A stretch of 58,417 nt of DNA from IMG/VR virus record IMGVR_UViG_3300042430_003191, positions 1-58,417 of that record. One strand, 5' to 3'. The stretch's first letter is position 1, and every line of letters begins with the position of its first letter. Positions 17,149 to 25,512 of this stretch are shown here, piece after piece. The translations under genes were made by a program, and so were the position numbers. The DNA comes from a virus. The notes below the pieces were generated by a model, which ran no database searches, was not told where the DNA came from, and saw only the letters and a program-made list of their open reading frames with translations.

Positions 17149-17472
17149 ATGCCAAACTATCACGAGATTAAAGAAAAAGAATTAGAAACAACGAAAGATT
17201 ATTCTGATAAAAAGCTCAGAAGATATATAAAATTGCATAAAATTTTATTATCTCTTTATTCAAAATTGTTTTTCTGGATTATTTCTTTTATTCCTATGAT
17301 GTTGTTTCCAATTTTAGCAGGCGAAAGTGATTTACTTCTTTTATTTCTTTTTGCACACTTTTTATTCTGGTATTTCAAAGGTGATAAAATGTATCACAAA
17401 GAATGTGATAAAGATATCGAAGATCTTATATTGACTATAGAAGTTTTAGAAGACATTCAAAAAGATAGATAA
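17149..17472 (+). CDS. Small two-segment membrane protein
   Basis: 107 residues. Two adjacent hydrophobic segments (about 36-55 and 58-76) are flanked by charged helices: an N-terminal Glu/Lys/Arg-rich region and a C-terminal DKDIEDLILTIEVLED. I recognise no family. Confidence 0.65.
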   Translation: MPNYHEIKEKELETTKDYSDKKLRRYIKLHKILLSLYSKLFFWIISFIPMMLFPILAGESDLLLLFLFAHFLFWYFKGDKMYHKECDKDIEDLILTIEVLEDIQKDR

Positions 17473-17484
17473 AAATTGCTTTTG

Positions 17485-17503
17485 TTTTTAATATATAGTT
17501 TAT
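17485..17503 (+). promoter_or_regulatory. Late-type promoter element
   Basis: TTTTTAATATATAGTTTAT, 17 bases before the ATG at 17521. It is identical over its length to the element at 18402-18420. Confidence 0.55.
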
Positions 17504-17520
17504 AAAAATAATAAAATTTT

Positions 17521-17877
17521 ATGAAACACTTAAAGACGTTTGAAAGTTTTCAACAAATTAATGAGGAAGAATTTATCGGAGCGGTAAAAGATATGATATC
17601 AGGTAAATCTGCTTATAAAACGACTATTGCTTACTTAGACAGCAAATCGAAAGAAGCTGAGGAAGCTATTAAGCTTTGGAATGAAATTAAAGACTCAGGT
17701 AAACCAGCAAAGCAACAATTAGACAAAGTAGACAGAATAAACAGACTTGGTAGAATGTGGGCCGAAGCAAATAAGATGGAAGGTAATGACTATGATTACA
17801 ATCACGTAGATACAGTTATGAAAGGTGAATGGGGTAGAAAATACCACGGTGGAACAAATGTGACTGTAGGAGAATAA
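17521..17877 (+). CDS. Head-targeted (tagged) protein, unknown
   Basis: 118 residues. MKHLKTFESFQQINEEEF has a perfect tag and an I-N-E site at 13-15. The mature part would be about 100 residues, helical, ending WGRKYHGGTNVTVGE. No function is recognisable. It has its own late-type element and terminator. Confidence 0.8.
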   Translation: MKHLKTFESFQQINEEEFIGAVKDMISGKSAYKTTIAYLDSKSKEAEEAIKLWNEIKDSGKPAKQQLDKVDRINRLGRMWAEANKMEGNDYDYNHVDTVMKGEWGRKYHGGTNVTVGE

Positions 17878-17883
17878 AAATTA

Positions 17884-17911
17884 AAAAGAGACTTTAAAGT
17901 CTCTTTTTTTA
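17884..17911. terminator. Bidirectional rho-independent terminator
   Basis: A palindromic AAAAGAGACTTT/AAAGTCTCTTTT stem lies between the convergent genes that stop at 17877 and 17915. Confidence 0.8.
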
Positions 17912-17914
17912 TGC

Positions 17915-18382
17915 CTATAAATCAAATTTAATACACTGGTCAGTGATATATTTAGAGTGTTCTAATTGTAAGTGAGTTGCCAAACCAACAGTGATGTGAT
18001 AACCAAAATAAGGATCTCCTAAACCCATAACGGTTCTAATGTTTTGAGCATCTAAAGATTCAGCTCTCAACCACCAGTGACCTTTTTTATTAGATCTAAT
18101 AAAAAAAGGATCATAGTTTACAGTTATTTCCTTACCATCAAATAAATCTCTTGCTTTGAGATAAACATCATCATCCACAATATCATTGATAAAAGTTAAG
18201 TGAGTTCCTCTTAATGGTTTATTCAAAAACAAATTAAATCTCTTTTGTAAGAACCAAGAGTAGTAGGCGTAGATATCACAATCAAATTTTACAATAGCAA
18301 CTTTTTTCCACGTAGATTGAGCATTGTGTTTTTTAGTCACATTGATTGGATCAAATACTATTTTACCTTTTATCTCGAACAT
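17915..18382 (-). CDS. 2H phosphoesterase-like protein, possibly Acb1 (T4 gp57B)-like
   Basis: 155 residues with two His-x-Thr motifs, GTHLTFI (H61, T63) and GYHITVG (H129, T131). These are the paired catalytic motifs of 2H phosphoesterases, which hydrolyse cyclic phosphodiester bonds. The size and the 68-residue motif spacing are close to what I recall for T4 gp57B (Acb1), which degrades the cyclic nucleotides used by CBASS immunity. A role in RNA-end repair is the main alternative. The gene lies alone on the minus strand, divergent from the 51-residue ORF. Confidence 0.7.
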   Translation of the reverse strand: MFEIKGKIVFDPINVTKKHNAQSTWKKVAIVKFDCDIYAYYSWFLQKRFNLFLNKPLRGTHLTFINDIVDDDVYLKARDLFDGKEITVNYDPFFIRSNKKGHWWLRAESLDAQNIRTVMGLGDPYFGYHITVGLATHLQLEHSKYITDQCIKFDL

Positions 18383-18401
18383 AAGGCAAAGATAAGCAAT
18401 T

Positions 18402-18420
18402 TTTTTAATATATAGTTTAT
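18402..18420 (+). promoter_or_regulatory. Late-type promoter element, near-leaderless
   Basis: TTTTTAATATATAGTTTAT; the last two bases are the first two of the ATG of the small gene at 18419, so transcripts would have almost no leader. Confidence 0.55.
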
Positions 18421-18574
18421 GAGTTCAAAAAAAGATAACAAATTAGTAAAAAGTTTAGTCAAAGAAAGAATAATGACTAAACTTTGTAAAGAAAGAGGTT
18501 GGAATATAAATGAATTAACAACCGGTCAAATGCTTTTTATCCTAAATCAACCAGAAGTAAAAAATTCTAAATAA
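18419..18574 (+). CDS. Small basic protein (51 residues)
   Basis: The frame reads MSSKKDNKLVKSLVKER and ends NQPEVKNSK. It is Lys-rich at the start, with a central Cys and Trp. It is short, but a full-strength late-type element lies directly before the ATG, the codon use matches its neighbours, and its stop overlaps the convergent peptidase gene by only 8 bases. Function unknown. Confidence 0.62.
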   Translation: MSSKKDNKLVKSLVKERIMTKLCKERGWNINELTTGQMLFILNQPEVKNSK

Positions 18575-19640
18575 AACCCTTTAAGTGGTCTGCTGGAATT
18601 TGTTTCAAATCTTCAATATAATCTATTAACTCAGAACGACTTGCAATAAAGTGATACTCACCTGAACAACTTGCCCCATGTAGATTCTGACCATCCCAAG
18701 TAAAGTCTACATATTCATATGACATACCACCAGAGGTCATCCAATTTACGATAGTCTCTTTTTCAATCTCAATTTGTTGATCTGAAATCATCATTTTTGA
18801 TGTTTTTCCTTCCCAACTAACCCAAGTGAAATTATGTGTTTGAAAATTTTGATTTGTATCTGTTCCCCAATCATCTTCATCTTCATCGAAGTAATCATCA
18901 TGGTAGTATCCAGGTTCTTTTACAATACTTAAAGCTTCCCAATCTACTTTACATACAGCTTCACATAATTTTTCCAAATGTTTTATGTCTTGTTTTTCTG
19001 AAGTAGAGTGCTCATTGTAGTATCCTACTGAAATATTAGTACATTCTGAAATTAAACTAGTGAATTGAGCAGAGTCTGTGTAAATTCCAGTTGGATCTGG
19101 TTTAAAATTAAATGAACTTTCAGCATCATTTAATCTTTTTGATAAATCTTTAGCAAATTCTAAAGAGCAACAAACACCATATAACTGTTCGGTAATTACT
19201 GAGTCGGTTCCTCTACGGTCAAATGATATACATTTTGTTATATAACTCGACTCTGGTCTACTATTCCAAACTTTTGATAGTCTACTTGAACCAACACATC
19301 CTCTTTCTTCACCGATGAAAAAGTAATAAAGTCCAGGAATTTCTTTTTCTATCATATAAAGCATAACAGTCATACCTGCTTTATCATCAGCTCCAAGAAT
19401 TGATGTTCCATCAGTTCTAATGATGTTACCATCTATTACATGTTTTACTTTTTCTTGTTTACGGTCTGCAGTATCAAGGTGACAAGTAAACATAGTAGTA
19501 GGATTAACACCGATTTCAATAAAATAATTACCAGATCCATCTTCTTTAAAGCCGTTAGGTAAATGATTTTTTAATTGTGCCTCTGTTCCGTGTGGATAGG
19601 TCTTTGAAGTAAGTTTTAGAAACTTCTTTTTTACATTCAT
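18567..19640 (-). CDS. M20/M28/M42-like zinc peptidase
   Basis: 357 residues from the chosen start. Di-zinc peptidase motifs in order are CHLDTAD, LGADDKAGMTV (bridging Asp), IGEERGCVGS (catalytic Glu-Glu), FDRRGTD and a late YNEHSTSE histidine. These place it among the aminopeptidases and dipeptidases of clan MH. A C-terminal extension (about 250-357) has an acidic YFDEDEDDW stretch and a domain I do not recognise. The frame can be extended 9 codons to 19667, but MNVKKKFLKLTSKTYPHG is a natural start after an A-rich leader. It ends the operon with the 177-residue unknown and the retropepsin-like gene. Confidence 0.83.
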   Translation of the reverse strand: MNVKKKFLKLTSKTYPHGTEAQLKNHLPNGFKEDGSGNYFIEIGVNPTTMFTCHLDTADRKQEKVKHVIDGNIIRTDGTSILGADDKAGMTVMLYMIEKEIPGLYYFFIGEERGCVGSSRLSKVWNSRPESSYITKCISFDRRGTDSVITEQLYGVCCSLEFAKDLSKRLNDAESSFNFKPDPTGIYTDSAQFTSLISECTNISVGYYNEHSTSEKQDIKHLEKLCEAVCKVDWEALSIVKEPGYYHDDYFDEDEDDWGTDTNQNFQTHNFTWVSWEGKTSKMMISDQQIEIEKETIVNWMTSGGMSYEYVDFTWDGQNLHGASCSGEYHFIASRSELIDYIEDLKQIPADHLKGFI

Positions 19641-19672
19641 TTTTACAAATTTTAATAAATTTAACAAATATT

Positions 19673-20206
19673 TTACTCATCACCAAATAAATGCTCTAAT
19701 TTCTTATCTCTTATATAAGCTTTTTTAAGTGAATCAATTGTTGCTGTATTTTTATTAATTCTATCAGTCAGCCAATTATCAGTTTTGTGTAGTTCTTTAT
19801 ACTCTGTTTGAAGTAAAAAATCATTAACATCATCTGTTGTTTTATACTGAAACTCTTTAGCAACTATTATAAAATTCTGTGAAAGGTTAGTAATCTCGTT
19901 TAAGTAATAAGACCAATTCATTTTTTTTATACTCCAAAAATCAAATACTATTAAATCAACTCTAAATAAATTAGATTTATCTAAAATTTTATCTTTAAAA
20001 TCTTCAATATTATTGAACTCTATTTTATTATCTAAATAATGATACAAACAAATATCATGAACTTTACTTGAACCAGTAGGTCTTGGTGGAGTAAAAAGAA
20101 CATAGTTATGACCAGCTAAATCTAAAAACTTAACGATATCACTGACACCGTAAGCTACTGATGATTTATCACCAGTAAAATAATTATATTTCTTTAGGTC
20201 TACCAT
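19673..20206 (-). CDS. Hypothetical protein between two peptidase genes
   Basis: 177 residues with alternating strands and helices (VLFTPPRPTGS, VDLIVFDFWS, NFIIVAKEF) suggestive of a Rossmann-like fold, but with no diagnostic motif. It overlaps the retropepsin-like gene by 23 bases and sits just before the M20-like peptidase, so a role linked to those enzymes is plausible but unproven. Confidence 0.72.
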   Translation of the reverse strand: MVDLKKYNYFTGDKSSVAYGVSDIVKFLDLAGHNYVLFTPPRPTGSSKVHDICLYHYLDNKIEFNNIEDFKDKILDKSNLFRVDLIVFDFWSIKKMNWSYYLNEITNLSQNFIIVAKEFQYKTTDDVNDFLLQTEYKELHKTDNWLTDRINKNTATIDSLKKAYIRDKKLEHLFGDE

Positions 20207-20582
20207 AAATATTCTTTTTAGTCACATCTACCAAAAAATTATTAGAATGTAAAAATCTTCTACCAATCAGAAGTGAAAATTTCATACTTTTTCTATTAGC
20301 CAAAGAAACAAATATTTTATACTTCTTTTTTCCTAACTTCATTTTTAAATTCACACCGTATCTTTTCTGAACCTTACCGTTAGAGCTTTTTACTTCTACT
20401 TCAGACCATTTATGAAAAATGTAAGTGTTGTTTTTAATTCTAATTTGTAATCCAGATTCTATAATCTTTACTTCATCTACATGAAGAGCAGCATTAAAAG
20501 CACCGGTATCAATTTTCGCAGTGATTAGTCCTTCATTTAAAGAAGAAAATGCAATTTTTTCAGATCTACCTATTTTTTTCAA
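20184..20582 (-). CDS. Retropepsin-like aspartic protease, RimB-like family
   Basis: 132 residues. The catalytic loop IDTGAFNAALH near residues 24-34 and the C-terminal LLIGRRFLHS...LVDV are the marks of the single-domain retropepsin-like family (PF05618), whose members act as homodimers. Bacterial relatives are often linked with RimK-type ligases and remove glutamate tails; no ATP-grasp ligase is seen here. It is the first gene of a three-gene operon with the 177-residue unknown and the M20-like peptidase. Confidence 0.78.
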   Translation of the reverse strand: MKKIGRSEKIAFSSLNEGLITAKIDTGAFNAALHVDEVKIIESGLQIRIKNNTYIFHKWSEVEVKSSNGKVQKRYGVNLKMKLGKKKYKIFVSLANRKSMKFSLLIGRRFLHSNNFLVDVTKKNIYGRPKEI

Positions 20583-20597
20583 TTAGAGAGGTTTTAG

Positions 20598-20613
20598 GAT
20601 TATATATAAATAC
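20598..20613 (+). promoter_or_regulatory. Late-type/T4-like promoter element
   Basis: TATATATAAATAC contains TATAAATA, the exact T4 late -10 sequence, and lies about 26 bases before the first gene of the glycan cluster at 20639. AT-richness makes chance matches possible. Confidence 0.35.
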
Positions 20614-20638
20614 AATATAAAAAGTTGATAAATTCAAA

Positions 20639-23266
20639 ATGAATAAGGCAAATACTATCTTTGGTCACAAAAACAAAGAAAAATGGAGACCAAAGGCCCC
20701 TGAGCCTAAAGTTCTAAAAATGTCCACACAGAGTATTATAAATAATACAATAAATCAAACAATTCCTAAAAAGAAAATAGATGTTATAATAACATCTGTT
20801 AACTATAATGACTTTTTGATATTATCATTAGAAAATAATACAAAATATTTTGAGAACATCACAGTAGTTACATCAAACGATGATAAAATTTGTCAAGATA
20901 TCTGTGAAAGTTTTGGCGTAAAATGTATAACAACCGATGTCTTTTATGAAGATGGTTTTAAATTCAATAAAGGAAAGGCGATAAATGTCGGTATTGAATC
21001 AATTATTAATCCTGAATTTATATTATTATTAGATGCTGATATAATTGTGACAAATAAAATTGAACTAAATGATTTAGAAAACGACACTTTATATACATCG
21101 GATAGATGGATTTGCTACAACTATTTTCAATATGAAAGATGGGGGAAAAACGAAATATCAGTAGTTAATTTACCAAAATATGAAAGAGATAATGGATATG
21201 GATTTTTTCAACTTTTCAATTTTAATAATGAATTAGGAATAAAGTGGTATTCAAGTGAATTAGAAAACTCAAGTCATCCTGATTTAAAATTTAGTAGTTT
21301 ATTTTCAAAAAAACAAACAATAGATGTTGATATAATTCATTTGGGTGATATCAAAAAAAATTGGGATGGAAGAACTTCAGAAAAGTTTATTACAGATAAT
21401 TTATTTATTGAAATGTACAATAATAAAAATGTTTTAGATAAAAAAGACGCAAATCTATATGAACTGAAGACAGGTATATCAAAATATGGAAAGTTTAAAA
21501 TATCAGACCAAATTAGTTTCCAACACCACAATGGTGGTTGGTCTTATGCTCTTGAAACTTTAAATAAAGTTAGTGGATTTACCGGAGTTAGATTAGAGTG
21601 TTTTTTAGATAAGAATTTTTGTTGGATTAACTCAAATCAGGAAGTAATTCAAGAGGACTGGGTAGGAATATTACATAATCCTATAGAAGCACCACAATGG
21701 TATCTAAATCAAGTAAGAAATAAACAAATATTGAAGTCAACATCATTTATAAAAAGCTTAGAGAATTGTAAAGGTTTGTATGTTTTCAGCGATTATGAGA
21801 AAAAAATATTATTTGAACATATAAATAAATTTGAACAAGATATAAAAATAGATGTTTTGAGACATCCTGTATCAAAATCTAAAACTAACTGGTCTATTGA
21901 AAATTTTAACTCAGATAAAAAGATTATACATATTGGTTGGTGGTTAAGAGATATACAATCATTTTATAGACTTGAAACTAATATCAGAAAGATAAGAATT
22001 AAGTTAAATAATAGTATTGAGCGTAAAATAAATCAAATATTTAAATTGAACTCAGATTCAGTAATAGAAATAGATAATTTAGATGAAAACGAATATGAAG
22101 AAATACTTTGTAATTCGGTGGTATTTATAAATTTAATTGATTCAGTTGTTAATAATACAGTATTAGAGTGCATAGAAAGAAATACACCAATATTAATTAA
22201 TAGAAATTCATCAGTTGAAGAATATATTGGGAAAGATTATCCTCTATTTTATGAGGATATATCCGATATTAAAAATCTAATGACTGAATCAAAATTAATT
22301 GAAGCTAATCTACATCTTAAAAAAATAAATTTAAGTAGAGATTTAGGTAGACAAGTTCAACAATCCGAAATTTATAAATCAATTTGTTCGGAACTAAGTG
22401 TTACTGAAATTCTAAGACCTGGTGACCTACAAGATTCAGAAGGTGGAATTTATAACCCTGGATTTTTCAAATATCAGAATAAAAATTACATGATAGTAAG
22501 AGTTGAAAAATTTACTGAAAAGGAGAGAGGCGTTGACAATTTATGGTTAAAATCAACATCTGTGGCACATATAATAGAAATGGATGAAAATTTTAATAAA
22601 ATAAACTCATATGAATTAGAAGTCATTGGTGATTTTATAAGAATAGAAGATTTTAGATTGTTCACTACAAATGATAAACTATATTCAAATCATATTATAA
22701 TTGATAAAGATAAAAAAATATATCCCGTTATATCAGAAGTAGACATAAGAAATAGAAAACTTATCATAAAAGGAAGAATCGAAATCGGTATAGAATTTAA
22801 AGAAGTAGAAAAAAATTGGGTGTTCTATAATATTAAAAATCAACTTTATCTAATTTACTCAATTTCACCTTGGATGATTTTTAAAATTGACATTGATAAT
22901 CTTACCGGAGAGTTGATAAAAAATGAAGTAATAAATTTTGATTGGAATCAAAGAGGTTTTATTTCAAACAGCACTAATCCAATAAGAATTTGTGAAAATA
23001 GAAATATTATGGGATTTCACAGTAGAGATAAAAAGTTGATTTACCATCAAGGTTTTCTAACATTTGATGATGAATTTAATTTTATAAATTCAACCAAATC
23101 ACCTTATCTTTCAGGGGGTGATTACGATGGAATTCACCCACATGTTATATATACTTCATCAATAACTTTAGTAAATGATAAACTAATATGTTTTGCAGGT
23201 GATGGTGATTTTAAATCTATTATGATTGAAATAAATAATGAAAAAATATGGAAAGAATTATTATAA
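20639..23266 (+). CDS. Multidomain glycosyltransferase with C-terminal propeller-like domain
   Basis: 875 residues in three apparent parts. Residues ~46-290 are a GT-A transferase with IDVIITSVNYN, FNKGKAINVG and the metal-binding LLDADII (DAD 132-134). Residues ~330-570 look like a GT-B transferase C-terminal half (FSDYEKKILFEH, NTVLECIERNTPILINRN). Residues ~595-875 are beta-rich with SEGGIYNPG, IEDFRLF and GGDYDGIHPH, resembling the five-bladed propeller of GH43/GH130-type proteins. It heads the glycan cluster and overlaps the next gene by 19 bases. The donor and acceptor sugars cannot be read from the sequence. Confidence 0.8.
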   Translation: MNKANTIFGHKNKEKWRPKAPEPKVLKMSTQSIINNTINQTIPKKKIDVIITSVNYNDFLILSLENNTKYFENITVVTSNDDKICQDICESFGVKCITTDVFYEDGFKFNKGKAINVGIESIINPEFILLLDADIIVTNKIELNDLENDTLYTSDRWICYNYFQYERWGKNEISVVNLPKYERDNGYGFFQLFNFNNELGIKWYSSELENSSHPDLKFSSLFSKKQTIDVDIIHLGDIKKNWDGRTSEKFITDNLFIEMYNNKNVLDKKDANLYELKTGISKYGKFKISDQISFQHHNGGWSYALETLNKVSGFTGVRLECFLDKNFCWINSNQEVIQEDWVGILHNPIEAPQWYLNQVRNKQILKSTSFIKSLENCKGLYVFSDYEKKILFEHINKFEQDIKIDVLRHPVSKSKTNWSIENFNSDKKIIHIGWWLRDIQSFYRLETNIRKIRIKLNNSIERKINQIFKLNSDSVIEIDNLDENEYEEILCNSVVFINLIDSVVNNTVLECIERNTPILINRNSSVEEYIGKDYPLFYEDISDIKNLMTESKLIEANLHLKKINLSRDLGRQVQQSEIYKSICSELSVTEILRPGDLQDSEGGIYNPGFFKYQNKNYMIVRVEKFTEKERGVDNLWLKSTSVAHIIEMDENFNKINSYELEVIGDFIRIEDFRLFTTNDKLYSNHIIIDKDKKIYPVISEVDIRNRKLIIKGRIEIGIEFKEVEKNWVFYNIKNQLYLIYSISPWMIFKIDIDNLTGELIKNEVINFDWNQRGFISNSTNPIRICENRNIMGFHSRDKKLIYHQGFLTFDDEFNFINSTKSPYLSGGDYDGIHPHVIYTSSITLVNDKLICFAGDGDFKSIMIEINNEKIWKELL

Positions 23267-24297
23267 ATGGCTTTTTTGCAAAAGGAAATTGCGGAGATGA
23301 GGCTATTCTTCAGACTTGGTATGACATGCTATCAACAGACTATCGAATCATAGCATCTATTGACTCAGAACTTCTTGTAAATAACTATCATAAAAAGTTT
23401 GAATTATATAATAACATCGATGTTATTCAAAACAGAAGAGTTGATATATTTTGTAGAGATGATATTAAAGCTTATATGATTGGAGGAGGTGGATTAGGAC
23501 TTGGATTCGGAATAGAACAATGGATACACGCCGCACTTAGAAATAAAAAACTATTTTATTGTGGGGTAATTATACATGACGAGTTCTTTACAGGAAATGA
23601 ATTAGTTATAGAAGTAAATAAAAAGTTTTTTGAGTCATTTGATATGATAACAGTGAGAGATAAAATTTCTAAACAAAATTTACAAGAGAAATTTGAAATA
23701 TCATCTGAATATTATCCAGATATAGCTTTTGCTCTTAAAACCGAAAAAGTTTCGTTCGATCTTCCAAAAAATTATGTGACTGTAACAATAAGGGATAATG
23801 GTGAAAATGACATCGAATCAATTAAGAAGTGGATTTCGAAGATAGAAAAGTTTGCTGAGTCAAAAAAATATAATATCATTTATCTTCCATTTGATGTAAG
23901 TGATAAGAGGTTAATGGAGTCTATAGGAATTGAAATTGATGAAAGTCTACAAGAAATATACTGGCAACCAAAAATAGTAAAGTATATAATTTCAAATGCT
24001 CAAATGGTATTCTCACTGGGTAGATTTCACCCACTAGTGTTTTCTATCTCAACAGGAGTAACTTGTTACTACATAGATTGTCAAAAATCCGACTACAGTT
24101 GGAGATACGAAGACTCAACAAAAGATAAAAGTTTTAACATTTTAAATGACTGGGGATTGCAAAAATACTATCTAACTAATGATGATTTAGATTGTAATTT
24201 CAGAAAAAATAGTAAATTTTATACAGCTGCGGTTGAAGGAACTAAACAAATAAATGAATTTTTTGAAAATTTGAAAAATAGTTTAAAAAATAATTAG
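23248..24297 (+). CDS. Polysaccharide pyruvyltransferase-family protein
   Basis: 349 residues. The N-terminus NGFFAKGNCGDEAI, the MIGGGGLGLGFG loop, ITVRDKIS and GRFHPLVFS are the motifs of the PF04230 family, which adds pyruvate ketals to sugars (CsaB/WcaK-like). The start overlaps the upstream transferase, and the stop lies 5 bases before the next gene. It probably caps or decorates the glycan made by this cluster. Confidence 0.85.
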   Translation: MERIIINGFFAKGNCGDEAILQTWYDMLSTDYRIIASIDSELLVNNYHKKFELYNNIDVIQNRRVDIFCRDDIKAYMIGGGGLGLGFGIEQWIHAALRNKKLFYCGVIIHDEFFTGNELVIEVNKKFFESFDMITVRDKISKQNLQEKFEISSEYYPDIAFALKTEKVSFDLPKNYVTVTIRDNGENDIESIKKWISKIEKFAESKKYNIIYLPFDVSDKRLMESIGIEIDESLQEIYWQPKIVKYIISNAQMVFSLGRFHPLVFSISTGVTCYYIDCQKSDYSWRYEDSTKDKSFNILNDWGLQKYYLTNDDLDCNFRKNSKFYTAAVEGTKQINEFFENLKNSLKNN

Positions 24298-24302
24298 AAA
24301 AT

Positions 24303-25499
24303 ATGACTATACACACTAAAACAACAACCGTAGAATTTAGTTTTTTAATGGCGCCATTTTATTTGATAGGAGACGATGAGTTATTGAAATCTCAACTACT
24401 AAATTTAAATAATCAAACCGATAAATCATTTGAGGTTATAATTCCAGACCCACATTACTCAAAAAGAAGTTGGTTAAAAGAATTTTGTAAAGAACTAAAT
24501 TATAATTTAATACACTATAGATATGCCACAAACTCAAAGGTTCCCAGACAGTTTGACTATGGAATATTTAACAATTCTTCTTTGATAAGTAATTCAGACA
24601 GATTAGTATTATTTCAAGATTGGAGATTTTGTCATCATGAGTTAGTAGAAAGACTTAAAAAAACTAATTATGAATTTATAGGATTTAACTGGCAGGTTCT
24701 ATATTCAGAGGAAATTCAACTCAACTCTTGCGATCCTCTTTGCAATAAGACGATCACACATCACCCAAAATCAACAATAGAAATATCAATAGTAGAATCT
24801 AAGATACTTTATGATAATGGAACATTTCCAATTATAAATTTAGAAGAAAGTCTAGTAAACACATTTCATAATAGTTGTTGGGGTCATTATTGTATCTCAA
24901 AAAAACTTTGGATGGAAGTAAACGGAATAGATGAAGTATCAACAAACACTCGACACTATGCGGATTTGGATATTAACACAAGATTACAAGAATACTTCAG
25001 AAGAAATAATAAAATTATTGAAATTCCAATGTTGAAAAATGCAATGGTCAGATTAATGCATAACAGAGGAAACTTCTTTGGTGGTTCAAATGTAGAATTA
25101 GATTATGAAGTTAATCAATCGCATTTAAAATGTTGTTTTTTAAACACTGGCGCCATGAATGATAAAGTTTTTACTGATTTTGCAATAGACAAAATTAAGA
25201 AACAGGAATGGGATGAAGTTTATAGAACTGATTATTCAGAATCATTCAAAAAGAATAATAAAATTGAATCCTTAGATAGTGAATATTATGTAATAGGTTT
25301 TCAGTGTAAAAATTGTAAAATTATTGGTGAGACTCCACATTGGTATGAAAAGTCACCATTATCAAGAATAAAATCTCTAAATAACATAGGAACAGGAAGT
25401 TTTATTTTAGGAAAAGATATAGAACTAATAAATAAAGAACTAAATAATAAATCTATACAAGAAAAAATAAAAATTGTTACAGAAAATTGGTCAATATAA
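24303..25499 (+). CDS. Glycosyltransferase family 2-like protein
   Basis: 398 residues. A GT-A core is suggested by FSFLMAPFYLIGD, FEVIIPDPHYSKRSW, RLVLFQDWRFCHH (in the place of the DxD strand) and the late HNSCWGHYCISKKLW with DLDINTRL. The expected DxD is not clean, so the activity is less certain. Near the C-terminus FQCKNCKIIGETPHW adds a CxxC pair. It sits mid-cluster between the pyruvyltransferase and methyltransferase genes. Confidence 0.75.
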   Translation: MTIHTKTTTVEFSFLMAPFYLIGDDELLKSQLLNLNNQTDKSFEVIIPDPHYSKRSWLKEFCKELNYNLIHYRYATNSKVPRQFDYGIFNNSSLISNSDRLVLFQDWRFCHHELVERLKKTNYEFIGFNWQVLYSEEIQLNSCDPLCNKTITHHPKSTIEISIVESKILYDNGTFPIINLEESLVNTFHNSCWGHYCISKKLWMEVNGIDEVSTNTRHYADLDINTRLQEYFRRNNKIIEIPMLKNAMVRLMHNRGNFFGGSNVELDYEVNQSHLKCCFLNTGAMNDKVFTDFAIDKIKKQEWDEVYRTDYSESFKKNNKIESLDSEYYVIGFQCKNCKIIGETPHWYEKSPLSRIKSLNNIGTGSFILGKDIELINKELNNKSIQEKIKIVTENWSI

Positions 25500-25512
25500 A
25501 AAAAATGAAAAA

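Noticed and set aside
20184-20582. The retropepsin-like protein as a tagged head protein (SSLNE|G near residue 17)
   Set aside because: The L-x-E text is present, but the N-terminus MKKIGRSEKIAF lacks the tag pattern and is part of the enzyme's first strand.
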